Below, in pieces: positions 51,692-59,526 of a stretch of 64,000 nucleotides of DNA. Under the pieces are notes generated by a model. That model had not been told where the DNA came from. It saw only the letters and a program-made list of their open reading frames with translations, and ran no database searches. Location: contig JANRJW010000008.1 in the NCBI GenBank assembly GCA_033763775.1, positions 62,001 through 126,000 on the forward strand, given 5' to 3'. A program made the translations under genes and the position numbers. The number at the start of each line of letters is the position of its first letter. Within the stretch, counting starts at the first letter, position 1. The stretch is from JAJTHB01 sp033763775. GTDB taxonomy: Bacteria > Pseudomonadota > Alphaproteobacteria > Rickettsiales > SXRF01.

Positions 51692-52708
51692 ATGAACGAG
51701 CATACGACAGACATAGTAATAATTGGCGCCGGGCCAGTCGGCCTGTTCGCCATTTTTGAAGCCGGCATGCTGAAAATGAAGTGCCATGTGGTGGACGCGC
51801 TGGATATGGCCGGCGGCCAGTGCGCGGCTCTTTATCCCGAAAAACCGATTTATGACATCCCCGGCTACCCCTCCATCCTCGCGCAGGAGCTGGTGGATAA
51901 GCTGACTGAGCAAGCCGCACCCTTTGCCCCCACCTATCATTTTGGCCAGCGCGTCGAGCGCGTTGAGAAAATAGCAAGTGGTGAGTGGCGAGTAGCGACT
52001 AACACCGGCACTACCATCCAATGCAAAGCCATCATCATCGCTGCAGGCTGCGGCGCCTTTGGGCCAAACCGCCCGCCACTTGAGGGTTTAGAGGCCTATG
52101 AAGGTAGCAGCGTGTTTTACATGGTGGCAAAGCGCGAGGCTTATCGCGGCAAGCGCATCGTGATTGCAGGCGGCGGCGATAGCGCGGTGGACTGGGCGAT
52201 TTCGCTCTCGGAACTTGCCTCTAAACTTTATGTAGTGCATCGGCGCGATAAATTCCGCTGCGCGCCCGAGTCCGCAAGCAGACTGAAGCAGCTGGCAGAA
52301 AACGGCAAGATTGAAATGGTCGTGCCCTACCAGCTGCACGGGCTGGAAGGCGCGGGCGGCCAGCTTTCCTCGGTGATCGTCTCCACCCTTGATGGCCAGA
52401 CAAAAAAGCTAGAAGCTGATGTGCTGCTGCCGTTCTTTGGTCTTGCGATGGAGCTGGGGCCCATTGCCCAGTGGGGTCTTAATCTTGATATGAACCATAT
52501 CAAGGTGAATCATTCCACCTGCGAAACGTCAACACCCGGCATTTTCGCCATCGGCGATATCGCCACCTATGAAAATAAACTCAAGCTCATTCTCTCTGGC
52601 TTTTCTGAAGCGGCTTTTGCCTGCCATGCGGCGCGTAAAATCGTGCATCCCGGCGAGGAGCTGCATTTCGAATATTCGACCAGTAAGGGAGTGCCGGCCG
52701 CCGCTTGA
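51692..52708 (+). CDS. Ferredoxin/flavodoxin-NADP reductase, thioredoxin-reductase-like
   Basis: This 338-residue protein of the FNR type lacks the CxxC of thioredoxin reductase. It has FAD motif IIGAGPVGLFAIFEAGM, GGQCAALYPEKPIYDIPG, the NADPH motif IAGGGDSAVDWAI followed by VHRRDKFRCA, and C-terminal GIFAIGDIATYENKLKLI with a tail (HFEYSTSKG) typical of the group. It supplies electrons between NADPH and ferredoxin or flavodoxin. A short direct repeat (GAGTGGCGAGTAGCGACTA, about 51982) may be a small inserted repeat in the segment near residue 97. Confidence 0.9.
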   Translation: MNEHTTDIVIIGAGPVGLFAIFEAGMLKMKCHVVDALDMAGGQCAALYPEKPIYDIPGYPSILAQELVDKLTEQAAPFAPTYHFGQRVERVEKIASGEWRVATNTGTTIQCKAIIIAAGCGAFGPNRPPLEGLEAYEGSSVFYMVAKREAYRGKRIVIAGGGDSAVDWAISLSELASKLYVVHRRDKFRCAPESASRLKQLAENGKIEMVVPYQLHGLEGAGGQLSSVIVSTLDGQTKKLEADVLLPFFGLAMELGPIAQWGLNLDMNHIKVNHSTCETSTPGIFAIGDIATYENKLKLILSGFSEAAFACHAARKIVHPGEELHFEYSTSKGVPAAA

Positions 52709-52733
52709 CAGGCGTAGTAATACCGAGTAATAT
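52705..52733 (+). promoter_or_regulatory. Promoter of the relBE-type operon
   Basis: Consensus TTGACA (52705-52710), a 17-base spacer and TAATAT (52728-52733). The TTGACA box contains the stop codon of the FNR gene. The -10 box lies inside the phased GTAATA repeats, so repressor binding would block polymerase. Confidence 0.7.
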
Positions 52734-52753
52734 CTGGTAATACCTTGTATTAC
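52717..52753. promoter_or_regulatory. Phased operator repeats for the antitoxin
   Basis: GTAATACC (52717), GTAATATC (52727), GTAATACC (52737) and the inverted GTATTAC (52747-52753) start exactly 10 bases apart, about one helical turn each. Such spacing suits cooperative binding of ribbon-helix-helix dimers on one DNA face. Confidence 0.75.
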
Positions 52754-52770
52754 TTTTTGGAGGCGTTGTC

Positions 52771-53001
52771 ATGCAAACTATTACCGTAAAAATCCCCGAT
52801 GATATGGCCGCTTTTTTGGATAAAATCGCTAAGGAAGAAGAGCGCAGCCGCAGCTACTATATTCGCAAAGCGATCCTTCAGTATATGGAGGATATGGCGG
52901 ACATTCGCGCTGCCAAAAAAGCTATGGCTGAATACAAAAAAACCGGTAAATCCTACTCATGGGAAGAAGTGATGCAACGCAATGGTCTCATGGACGATTA
53001 A
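52771..53001 (+). CDS. Antitoxin, ribbon-helix-helix (RelB-type)
   Basis: This 76-residue protein has an N-terminal RHH DNA-binding domain (TITVKIPDDMAAFLDKIAKEEERSRSYYIRKAI). A C-terminal toxin-binding helix follows (RAAKKAMAEYKKTGKSYSWEEV). It starts behind TTTTTGGAGG. It overlaps the toxin gene by 20 bases. With the toxin it should autorepress through the GTAATA repeats just upstream. More A/T-rich than the flanking genes, in keeping with horizontal gain. Confidence 0.88.
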   Translation: MQTITVKIPDDMAAFLDKIAKEEERSRSYYIRKAILQYMEDMADIRAAKKAMAEYKKTGKSYSWEEVMQRNGLMDD

Positions 53002-53248
53002 ATTTTCTCCAGCTGCTGACAAAGAATTCAGCAAACTTGATAGGGTAGTACAAAAACGTATCCGTAAATATTTTGAGGAACGCGTTCTGCCACAACCTTA
53101 TCGTTTAGCAGAAGCCTTAACGGGCAATAAAAAAGGCTTATGGCGTTACCGTATCGGCGACTATCGCGTCGTTACTAATTTAGAGGATCAGGTTCTGATG
53201 ATTATGATTATTCGCGTTGGCCATCGCAAAGATGTTTATGATTTCTGA
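52982..53248 (+). CDS. RelE/ParE-family toxin
   Basis: This 88-residue protein has the canonical fold signature: SWTIKFSPAADKEFSKLDRVVQKRIRKYF, ALTGNKKGLWRYRIGDYRVVTNLEDQVLMIMIIRVGHRKDVYDF. The C-terminal RVGHRKDVY is typical of RelE-type ribosome-dependent mRNA endonucleases. Overlaps the antitoxin start-side and its last 11 bases overlap folD at ATG 53238. Confidence 0.9.
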   Translation: MVSWTIKFSPAADKEFSKLDRVVQKRIRKYFEERVLPQPYRLAEALTGNKKGLWRYRIGDYRVVTNLEDQVLMIMIIRVGHRKDVYDF

Positions 53249-54161
53249 AACTCACCTCATTGATGGAAAAGCGTTTGCCGCAAATCTGCGCGCTGATATT
53301 GCGCGGCGTGTAGCGCAGCTAAAGGCAGAAAAGAATATCACACCCGGCCTTGCCGTGGTGCTGGTAGGCAATGATCCGGCGAGTGAAGTGTATGTTCGAA
53401 ACAAAGCCAAACAAACCGTGGAAGCGGGCATGCGCTCGTTCGAGTATAAGTTGCCGGAGACCACGTCGCAGGTAGATCTGCTCGCAAAAGTCGCTGAGCT
53501 GAATAGCAATCCCGAGGTGCACGGTATTCTGGTGCAGCTACCGCTGCCGAAACATATCGATGAGACCGCGGTGATTCAGGCGATCGCGCCAGACAAAGAT
53601 GTGGATGGTTTTCATGTGGTAAATAGCGGCAGGCTCGCCACCGGGCAAGACGGCTTTGTGCCCTGCACGCCGCTGGGCTGCTGGATGCTGCTAAATTGGG
53701 TGCTTAGTGATTCGGGCTTAGGGCTTAGTGAAAGAAATCAAAATCCACAAAGCACAAAGCACAAAGCGCAAAGCCCTCTTTCCGGCCTTCATGCGGTGGT
53801 GATTGGCCGCTCGAATATTGTCGGAAAACCCATGGCGCAGCTGCTGCTGAAGGAAAGCTGCACCGTGACCATCGCCCATTCCAAAACCAAGGATCTACCG
53901 GCACTACTCAAGACCGCTGATATCGTCGTAGCAGCGGTGGGCAGACCGCAGATGGTGAAGGGCGAGTGGCTGAAACAGGGCGCGGTGGTGATTGATGTTG
54001 GCATTAACCGCGTGGATGGCAAACTGATGGGCGATGTTGATTTCGATTCCTGTCAGGGCATTGCCAGTGCTATTACGCCGGTGCCGGGCGGTGTCGGGCC
54101 AATGACGATTGCCTGCCTGCTCGACAATACACTAAAGGCTGCTACGGCTTCTGCTGCCTAA
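53238..54161 (+). CDS. folD: Methylenetetrahydrofolate dehydrogenase/cyclohydrolase FolD with inserted repeat
   Basis: FolD interconverts methylene- and formyl-tetrahydrofolate with NADP. About 307 residues against the usual 280-300. Conserved parts are SEVYVRNKAKQTVEAGM, VQLPLPKHIDE, DKDVDGFHVVN, CTPLGC, IGRSNIVGKPMAQLLL and PVPGGVGPMT. Between TPLGCWMLL and LSGLHAVVIGRS lies an extra stretch of about 27 residues (SDSGLGLSERNQNPQS then TKHKAQ) encoded by repeat DNA at 53700-53779. The start was chosen at ATG 53238 next to the relE end; ATG 53232 is possible. Confidence 0.92.
   Translation: MISETHLIDGKAFAANLRADIARRVAQLKAEKNITPGLAVVLVGNDPASEVYVRNKAKQTVEAGMRSFEYKLPETTSQVDLLAKVAELNSNPEVHGILVQLPLPKHIDETAVIQAIAPDKDVDGFHVVNSGRLATGQDGFVPCTPLGCWMLLNWVLSDSGLGLSERNQNPQSTKHKAQSPLSGLHAVVIGRSNIVGKPMAQLLLKESCTVTIAHSKTKDLPALLKTADIVVAAVGRPQMVKGEWLKQGAVVIDVGINRVDGKLMGDVDFDSCQGIASAITPVPGGVGPMTIACLLDNTLKAATASAA
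53700..53779. repeat. GCTTAGGG-type repeat inserted in frame in folD
   Basis: Direct units GCTTAGTG, GGCTTAGGGCTTAGTG, then AAATCAAAATCCACAAAGC, then ACAAAGC units. The same combination of GCTTAGG units next to AAAATCCAC occurs between fabG and acpP at 56897-57000. Confidence 0.78.
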
Positions 54162-55119
54162 GCTCTGCGCGGTAGCGCGCGACATTCTTTAAATGCTCGC
54201 TGTAAGTCCTGGCGAAATAGTGCCCGCCATTACCGGTGGCCACAAAATAAAGCTCATTCGTCTGCGGCGGATTCAGCACCGCCTCAATCGCGGCGCGCCC
54301 GGGATTGGCAATCGCGGTCGGCGGCAGACCTTCACGCGTGTAGGTGTTGTGCGGGGTGTCGATTTTCAAATCATTCAGCGTCAGCAGGCGGCCAAGCGGC
54401 TCGCCGGTTTTAACTTCCAGACCATAAATCACGGTGGGGTCGGCCTGCAGTTTCATGCCTTTTCTCAGGCGGTTGATGTAGACTGCCGCCACGCGGCCAT
54501 ATTCATGCTCCAGGCTGGTTTCACGCTCAACAATCGAGGCGAGAATCATCGCCTCCTGCGGCGTATCAAAGGGCAGATCTTTGGCGCGCTTCGGCCATAG
54601 TTCGCTGATGGTTTCCTGCATCGCCGCCTGCATGCGATTAATAATTTCCTGCCGCTGGTCGCCATACACATAATGATAGGTTTGCGGCAGCAGGCTGCCT
54701 TCCTCAACCTTCAGCGCCACCACCCCTTCGAGCAGCTCCTGCTCGGCAAGCAGCTTGATCGTCTGGCGCACCGTGAACCCTTCCGGCACGGTGATTTTAT
54801 GCACCACCACGCGCCCCTCGGCGATCATCTCCATCACCAGGCGCGGGCTGATAGCGGCAGAAAAACGGTATTCACCGGCCTTGAACCTCCGCGCATCGCC
54901 GGAAATCACTGCAAGCGCCGCAAAGAGATGACGGTGGCGAATCACGCCCGCCTCTTCCATTTGCTCGACGATGTCGAGAAAGCCAGTGCCTTTTTTAAAC
55001 AGCACGTTTTTGGGTTCGGCCAGCGGGCCGGGGGCAGAAAAATAATAGGTTGTGTAGCCGCCAATGATGCCGATGATCACCAGCAGCGTGCCCAGATAAC
55101 GAATCACGAAAGCCTCCAA
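54142..55119 (-). CDS. mltG: Endolytic murein transglycosylase MltG
   Basis: This 325-residue YceG-family protein has an N-terminal membrane anchor (YLGTLLVIIGIIGGYTTYYF), a LysM-like region, and the catalytic domain with ASIVERETSLEHEYGRVAAVYINRL (catalytic glutamate) and LQADPTVIYGL. The C-terminal NTYTREGLPPTAIANPGRAAIEAVLNP is diagnostic. It cuts nascent glycan strands and sets their length. It follows fabF as in other alphaproteobacteria; its end overlaps the convergent folD end by 20 bases. Confidence 0.94.
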   Translation of the reverse strand: MEAFVIRYLGTLLVIIGIIGGYTTYYFSAPGPLAEPKNVLFKKGTGFLDIVEQMEEAGVIRHRHLFAALAVISGDARRFKAGEYRFSAAISPRLVMEMIAEGRVVVHKITVPEGFTVRQTIKLLAEQELLEGVVALKVEEGSLLPQTYHYVYGDQRQEIINRMQAAMQETISELWPKRAKDLPFDTPQEAMILASIVERETSLEHEYGRVAAVYINRLRKGMKLQADPTVIYGLEVKTGEPLGRLLTLNDLKIDTPHNTYTREGLPPTAIANPGRAAIEAVLNPPQTNELYFVATGNGGHYFARTYSEHLKNVARYRAELRQQKP

Positions 55120-55165
55120 CCAATGCTATTATCATAGCAGGGTTAACGCACGGCTAATGCGCGAA

Positions 55166-56422
55166 TCAGATTTTCCTGAAAATCACGGATGCATTGGTGC
55201 CACCAAAGCCGAAGCTGTTGGAAAGCGCCGCATTGATTGTGCGCTCTTTGGGCTTGTAGGGCACGAGGTCGAGGTCGCAGCCATCGGACGGATCATCAAG
55301 ATTCAGTGTCGGTGGTGCCACCTGGTCGCGAATCGCGAGAATGGAGAAAATTGCCTCCACCGCCCCTGCCGCGCCAAGCAAGTGGCCAATCGCGGATTTA
55401 GTGGACGACATGGAAAGCTTATACGCGTCCTGCCCGAAGAGGTTTTTCACCGCCAGCAGCTCCAGCTCATCGCCCAGCGGCGTTGAGGTGCCGTGCGCGT
55501 TGATGTAGTCGATATCGGAGGTAGCCATGCCAGCGCGCGCGAGTGCGGCTTTCATGGAGCGGAACGCGCCGTCATGGTTGGGTGCTGGCGCGGTGATGTG
55601 GTGAGCATCGCCGGAGAGGCCATAACCCACAATTTCTGCATAGATTTTTGCGCCGCGTTTTTTCGCATGCTCGTATTCTTCAAGAACGACCACACCCGCC
55701 CCTTCGCCCATTACAAAGCCATCACGGGCTTTATCCCATGGGCGGGAAGCTTTTTCGGGCGTGTCGTTAAAGCCGGTGGAAAGCGCGCGCGCCGCGGCAA
55801 AACCAGCAAGGCCAATGCGGCAGACGGCGGCTTCGGTGCCGCCAGCAACCATCACATCCGCATCACCCCATTGAATCAGGCGGGCGGCATCGCCAATCGC
55901 ATGCGCGCCGGTGGAGCAGGCCGTTACCGCAGAATGGTTCGGGCCCTTAAAGCCGTGCTTGATGGAAATCTGGCCGGAGGCAAGATTGATGAGTGCCGCC
56001 GGAATGAAAAATGGCGACACACGGCGCGGGCCTTTTTCCTTCATGGTTAGCACCGTTTCTTCGATGATCTGCAGGCCGCCAATGCCTGAGCCGATCATCA
56101 CGCCCACGCGGTATTTTTCTTCTTCTGAAAGGCTTGCAATACCAGCATCTTCCACTGCTTCCGCCGCTGCGCCAAAAGCGAAATGGATGAAGTCATCCAT
56201 CTTTTTTTGCTCTTTCGGCTCGATGTAGCGATCGATGTCGAACTCGCCATCGCCCTGCCCGCGCGGCACTTGTCCGGCAATGCGGCAGGGAATATCGGAC
56301 ACATCAATCCGCGTGATGGCGGACAAGCCCGATTTTCCGGCAAGGATACGCTCCCAGCTATGCTTCACACCGCAAGCCAGCGGCGTAACAAGACCAAGAC
56401 CGGTAACGACAACGCGTTTCAT
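55166..56422 (-). CDS. fabF: 3-oxoacyl-ACP synthase II
   Basis: This 418-residue condensing enzyme for fatty acid elongation has the catalytic triad: the cysteine in AVTACSTGAHAIGDA (about 165), histidine in NAHGTSTPLGD (about 305) and histidine in SAIGHLLGAAGAVE (about 343). The C-terminal NSFGFGGTNASVIF is complete. Downstream of acpP in the fab operon, from which it is separated by a palindromic element. Confidence 0.96.
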   Translation of the reverse strand: MKRVVVTGLGLVTPLACGVKHSWERILAGKSGLSAITRIDVSDIPCRIAGQVPRGQGDGEFDIDRYIEPKEQKKMDDFIHFAFGAAAEAVEDAGIASLSEEEKYRVGVMIGSGIGGLQIIEETVLTMKEKGPRRVSPFFIPAALINLASGQISIKHGFKGPNHSAVTACSTGAHAIGDAARLIQWGDADVMVAGGTEAAVCRIGLAGFAAARALSTGFNDTPEKASRPWDKARDGFVMGEGAGVVVLEEYEHAKKRGAKIYAEIVGYGLSGDAHHITAPAPNHDGAFRSMKAALARAGMATSDIDYINAHGTSTPLGDELELLAVKNLFGQDAYKLSMSSTKSAIGHLLGAAGAVEAIFSILAIRDQVAPPTLNLDDPSDGCDLDLVPYKPKERTINAALSNSFGFGGTNASVIFRKI

Positions 56423-56439
56423 GAAAAACCCTCTCAGTT

Positions 56440-56532
56440 GTCATCCCTGCGAAAGCAGGGATCCTGTAGAAATAGCGAGGTCAGGATTCCCGCTGGAGTT
56501 TACCCCGTGCTACGGCACGGGGCGGGAATGAC
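56440..56532. repeat. Palindromic element between acpP and fabF
   Basis: The left arm begins GTCATCCCTGCGAAAGCAGG followed by GATCCTG. The right arm is CAGGATTCCCGC and ends GCGGGAATGAC after an inner GTGCTACGGCAC hairpin. It fills almost the whole gap between the acpP stop and the fabF start, so it is transcribed within the operon. Confidence 0.85.
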
Positions 56533-56536
56533 AAAA

Positions 56537-56779
56537 TTAAGCTGCTTTAGCGTGGTTCTGAATGTAGTTCACCGCATCCTGCAGGGTCAGGATTTTTTCT
56601 GCAGCATCATCAGGAATTTCGATGTTGAATTCTTCTTCAAACGCCATGACGAGTTCCACGGTGTCGAGGCTGTCTGCGCCGAGGTCATCGATGAAGCTGG
56701 CCTCCAAAACTGCTTTGCCTTCATCAACGCCGAGATGCTCGACAACGATTTTTTTAACACGTGCTGCGATATCGCTCAT
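56537..56779 (-). CDS. acpP: Acyl carrier protein
   Basis: This 80-residue acidic four-helix protein has the phosphopantetheine attachment serine in DLGADSLDTVELVMAFEEEF. It carries growing acyl chains for the Fab enzymes. ATG 56779 (MSDIAARV) is the standard start, behind a TAGGGA ribosome-binding site; upstream in-frame codons are not used in the family. Confidence 0.97.
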   Translation of the reverse strand: MSDIAARVKKIVVEHLGVDEGKAVLEASFIDDLGADSLDTVELVMAFEEEFNIEIPDDAAEKILTLQDAVNYIQNHAKAA

Positions 56780-56896
56780 GGTAGTAATCCCTAGTTGGTT
56801 GGTAAAGAATGTAAGCGGCAGACAATAATCATCTGCAGGCAAAGGTCAAGCGGTTCGTGAGAGTTATCATAAGCATCCTGAAAAATAAAGAAAAAA

Positions 56897-57000
56897 GGCT
56901 CAGGGCTTGGGTCATAAGGCTTAGGTAAAAAAAATCCACACCTGGCTACATCACCTAAACCCCGTGCCTTAAGCCCTGAACCCTAAGCGCCCTAAGCTCT
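56897..57000. repeat. GCTTAGGG-type direct/inverted repeat between fabG and acpP
   Basis: GGCTCAGGGCTTGGGTC and AAGGCTTAGGT lie on one side and CCTTAAGCCCTGAACCCTAA then GCGCCCTAAGCTC on the other, forming inverted arrays around AAAATCCACACC. The element supplies the last bases of the fabG stop codon and resembles the insertion in folD. Confidence 0.8.
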
Positions 57001-57733
57001 AAACCATCAGCATTCCGCCATTGACATGAATCGTCTGGCCGGTGACATAGGCAGCTTCGCTGCTGGCCAAATATAACGAAGCGGCGGCGATTTCGCTTGC
57101 CTCGCCCATGCGGCCGAGTGGAATGTTTTTATTGATCGCGTCTTTCTGATCCTGGGTGAGCGCGTCGGTCATCGCGGTTGCAATAAATCCGGGTGCGATA
57201 CAATTGACCGTGATACCGCGCGAGGCAATTTCCTGCGCCAGGGACTTGGCCATACCGGTTAAGCCCGCTTTGGACGCACAATAATTCATCTGGCCGGGAT
57301 TGCCGCTCCATCCCACCACCGAGGTGATGTAAATGATGCGGCCGTAGCGGCGCTTCATCATCCCTTTGATGGCCGCGCGGGTGAGCTTGAAGCTCGCCGT
57401 CAGGTTCACATCGATCACCTGCTGCCATTCTTCATCCTTCATGCGCATGGAGAGGTTGTCGCGCGTCACACCTGCATTGCACACTAATATATCGAGGCCA
57501 CCGAGCTTTTCTTCGGCTTCTTTGATGAGGTTTTCGACGGTATCGAGTTTTGATAAATCGCAAGCAATCGGCACGGCGCCAGCCAGCTGCGATACCAGCG
57601 CTTCCAGCTTTTCTACTTTACTGCCCGAAACCGCAAGCTGCGCACCAGCACCGTAAAGCACTTTGGCAATTTCACCACCAATGCCGCCGGTGGCACCTGT
57701 CACTAACGCTTTTTTTCCTGAAAGAGAGAACAT
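56999..57733 (-). CDS. fabG: 3-oxoacyl-ACP reductase
   Basis: This 244-residue short-chain dehydrogenase has the NADPH site GATGGIGGEIA, NAG (LVCNAGVTRDN), and the catalytic serine plus YxxxK (YCASKAGL). The C-terminal ASEAAYVTGQTIHVNGGMLM is typical of FabG. It reduces 3-oxoacyl-ACP. ATG 57733 (MFSLSGKK) is chosen; it lies 4 bases after the fabD stop. Confidence 0.95.
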   Translation of the reverse strand: MFSLSGKKALVTGATGGIGGEIAKVLYGAGAQLAVSGSKVEKLEALVSQLAGAVPIACDLSKLDTVENLIKEAEEKLGGLDILVCNAGVTRDNLSMRMKDEEWQQVIDVNLTASFKLTRAAIKGMMKRRYGRIIYITSVVGWSGNPGQMNYCASKAGLTGMAKSLAQEIASRGITVNCIAPGFIATAMTDALTQDQKDAINKNIPLGRMGEASEIAAASLYLASSEAAYVTGQTIHVNGGMLMV

Positions 57734-57737
57734 CGTA

Positions 57738-58679
57738 TCACGCTGCCTTTGCAAAAGAGGTTAAATCTGCCGGAAGGCCGATATTGCTGCATTCGATATC
57801 TGACTCAATGCGCTTCACCATGCCGGAAAGCACTTTACCGGCACCAATTTCGATGCAGCGCGCAACGCCCTGCGCTTTCAAATAATGAATCGATTCACGC
57901 CAGCGCACCACCCCCGTCACCTGCTGCACGAGCAGTTCGCGGAGTTTATCGGGATTCGATTCGGCGCTCGCAATCACATTCGCCACCACCGGCACGCATG
58001 GGGCATGAAATCTTACTTTGGCAAGCGCCTCTTTCATCGCTTCGGCGGCGGGCGCCATCAGCGAGCAGTGAAACGGCGCAGAAACTTCTAATAATAAGGC
58101 GCGCTTGATACCTTTGTCTTTGGCGATCACAATGGCGCGGTCAATCGCCGCCTTATGGCCGGAAATCACCACCTGCCCCGGCGCATTATCATTCGCCACA
58201 CTGCATACTTCGCCCTGAGCGGCTTCTGTGGCAACGTCCTCGGCCTGCGCTAAATCCGCGCCGATGAGCGCCGCCATTGCTCCCTGCCCTTGCGGCACCG
58301 CCTTCTGCATCGATTGGCCGCGAAGCCTGAGCAGGCGCGCCGTGTCGGCAAGCGTTAGCACGCCCGCTGCGCAAAGCGCTGAATACTCACCTAGCGAGTG
58401 ACCGGCTACGAAATGTGCCTGCGTCGCCACATCAAAGCCCAGCTCCTTCTGCATCACGCGCAGCGCAGCAATCGAGGTCGCCATAATCGCGGGTTGCGCG
58501 TTTTCAGTGAGCGTCAGCGTGTCCTGTGGCCCGTCAAAAATCAGGCTCGAGAGTTTCTGGCCGAGGGCGCTGTCGACCTCGTCAAAGACGGCTTTGGCAA
58601 CGGGAAACTGGCTGGCCAGCTCGCTTCCCATACCCACAGTTTGCGAGCCTTGCCCGGGGAAAATAAGTGCGGTTTTCAT
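57738..58679 (-). CDS. fabD: Malonyl-CoA:ACP transacylase
   Basis: This 313-residue enzyme loads malonyl groups onto ACP. GQGSQTVGMG lies at the N-terminus, the nucleophile is in GHSLGEYSAL (about 90-99), and the active-site histidine is in SAPFHCSLM (about 200). First gene of the fabD-fabG-acpP-fabF-mltG operon and divergent from rpsF. Confidence 0.96.
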   Translation of the reverse strand: MKTALIFPGQGSQTVGMGSELASQFPVAKAVFDEVDSALGQKLSSLIFDGPQDTLTLTENAQPAIMATSIAALRVMQKELGFDVATQAHFVAGHSLGEYSALCAAGVLTLADTARLLRLRGQSMQKAVPQGQGAMAALIGADLAQAEDVATEAAQGEVCSVANDNAPGQVVISGHKAAIDRAIVIAKDKGIKRALLLEVSAPFHCSLMAPAAEAMKEALAKVRFHAPCVPVVANVIASAESNPDKLRELLVQQVTGVVRWRESIHYLKAQGVARCIEIGAGKVLSGMVKRIESDIECSNIGLPADLTSFAKAA

Positions 58680-58688
58680 TTGAATGTT

Positions 58689-58778
58689 TCGTATGTTGCG
58701 AAGTTTGCGTAGGTTGCGTAGGTTAAAATTGCCTTACCTTCGAAACCTACGCAACCTTCGAAAGCTACGCAACCTACT
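58689..58778. repeat. GCGTAGGTT repeat array between fabD and rpsF
   Basis: GCGAAGTTTGCGTAGGTTGC then GTAGGTT on the left is mirrored by AACCTACGCAACCTTCGAAA then GCTACGCAACCTAC on the right, giving a long imperfect hairpin around AAAATTGCC. It lies in the divergent promoter region and leaves the rpsF promoter at 58787 intact. Confidence 0.8.
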
Positions 58779-58786
58779 TTTTCCCC

Positions 58787-58814
58787 TTGCAATCGCAAAA
58801 AAAAGGGCTATAAA
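58787..58814 (+). promoter_or_regulatory. Candidate rpsF promoter
   Basis: TTGCAA (58787-58792), a 16-base spacer and TATAAA (58809-58814), starting 9 bases after the repeat array and about 42 bases before the rpsF start. Confidence 0.55.
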
Positions 58815-58855
58815 TCCCATCCCTTTAAACACACAGGCCTTTGTTGGAGTCTATC

Positions 58856-59233
58856 ATGCCGTTTTACGAAACCACCTTCATCGTGCGCCAGGACTTAAGC
58901 CGCGCCGATGTCACCAAATTCGCTGATCAATATACTGCGATCATCGAGCAGCACGGCGGCAAAGTGGTCAAAAACGAGTATTGGGGTCTGAAAAGCCTTG
59001 CTTACAAGGTCGATAAAAACCGTAAAGGCCACTATAACATGCTCGCCATCGATGCTCCGGCAGACGCGGTGAAAGAAATGGAGCGCCAGATTCGTATTAA
59101 TGAAGATATCATTCGCGTGCTCACCGTGCGCGTTGAAGCGATCGAGGAAGGCCCATCGGTGATGATGGCCAGCAACCGCCGTGATGACACCCCTGCTGAA
59201 GGCGAAGACAGCATCGCCGCTGTCAGCGCTTAA
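58856..59233 (+). CDS. rpsF: 30S ribosomal protein S6
   Basis: This 125-residue protein opens with MPFYETTFIVRQDLSRADV and contains YWGLKSLAYKVDKNRKGHYNML and the NEDIIRVLTVRVE strand. It binds the central domain of 16S rRNA together with S18, encoded next. ATG 58856 follows a TTGGAG ribosome-binding site. The C-terminal tail (about 105-125) is longer and acidic, common in S6. Confidence 0.96.
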   Translation: MPFYETTFIVRQDLSRADVTKFADQYTAIIEQHGGKVVKNEYWGLKSLAYKVDKNRKGHYNMLAIDAPADAVKEMERQIRINEDIIRVLTVRVEAIEEGPSVMMASNRRDDTPAEGEDSIAAVSA

Positions 59234-59259
59234 CCGAACCATCCCACGAGAGACAGACC

Positions 59260-59526
59260 ATGGAAAAAAGCTTCGATAAACCCCGCAGTGACGCTGGCGC
59301 AGGCCGCAAGGTGTTCTTCCGCCGCAAAAAAACCTGCCCTCTTTCCGGTAAAAATGCGCCGGTGATTGATTATAAAGATGTGAAGTTATTGTCTCGCTTT
59401 GTTTCTGAGCGCGGCAAAATTCTCCCCAGCCGCATCACCTCCGTGTGCCACAAAAAACAGCGTGAACTGACCACCGCTATCAAGCGCGCGCGCAATCTTG
59501 CGCTGCTGCCGTTTGTCGCCCAGTAG
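59260..59526 (+). CDS. rpsR: 30S ribosomal protein S18
   Basis: 88 residues with FFRRKKTCPLSGK, IDYKDVKLLSRFVSERGKILPSRIT and QRELTTAIKRARNLALLPFV, all diagnostic for S18. It forms a heterodimer with S6 in the 30S platform. It lies 26 bases after rpsF. Confidence 0.97.
   Translation: MEKSFDKPRSDAGAGRKVFFRRKKTCPLSGKNAPVIDYKDVKLLSRFVSERGKILPSRITSVCHKKQRELTTAIKRARNLALLPFVAQ

Noticed and set aside
52771..53248. Toxin-antitoxin pair as part of a larger mobile island with folD
   Set aside because: folD and the FNR gene are ordinary housekeeping genes and no integrase or boundary repeats enclose the pair.
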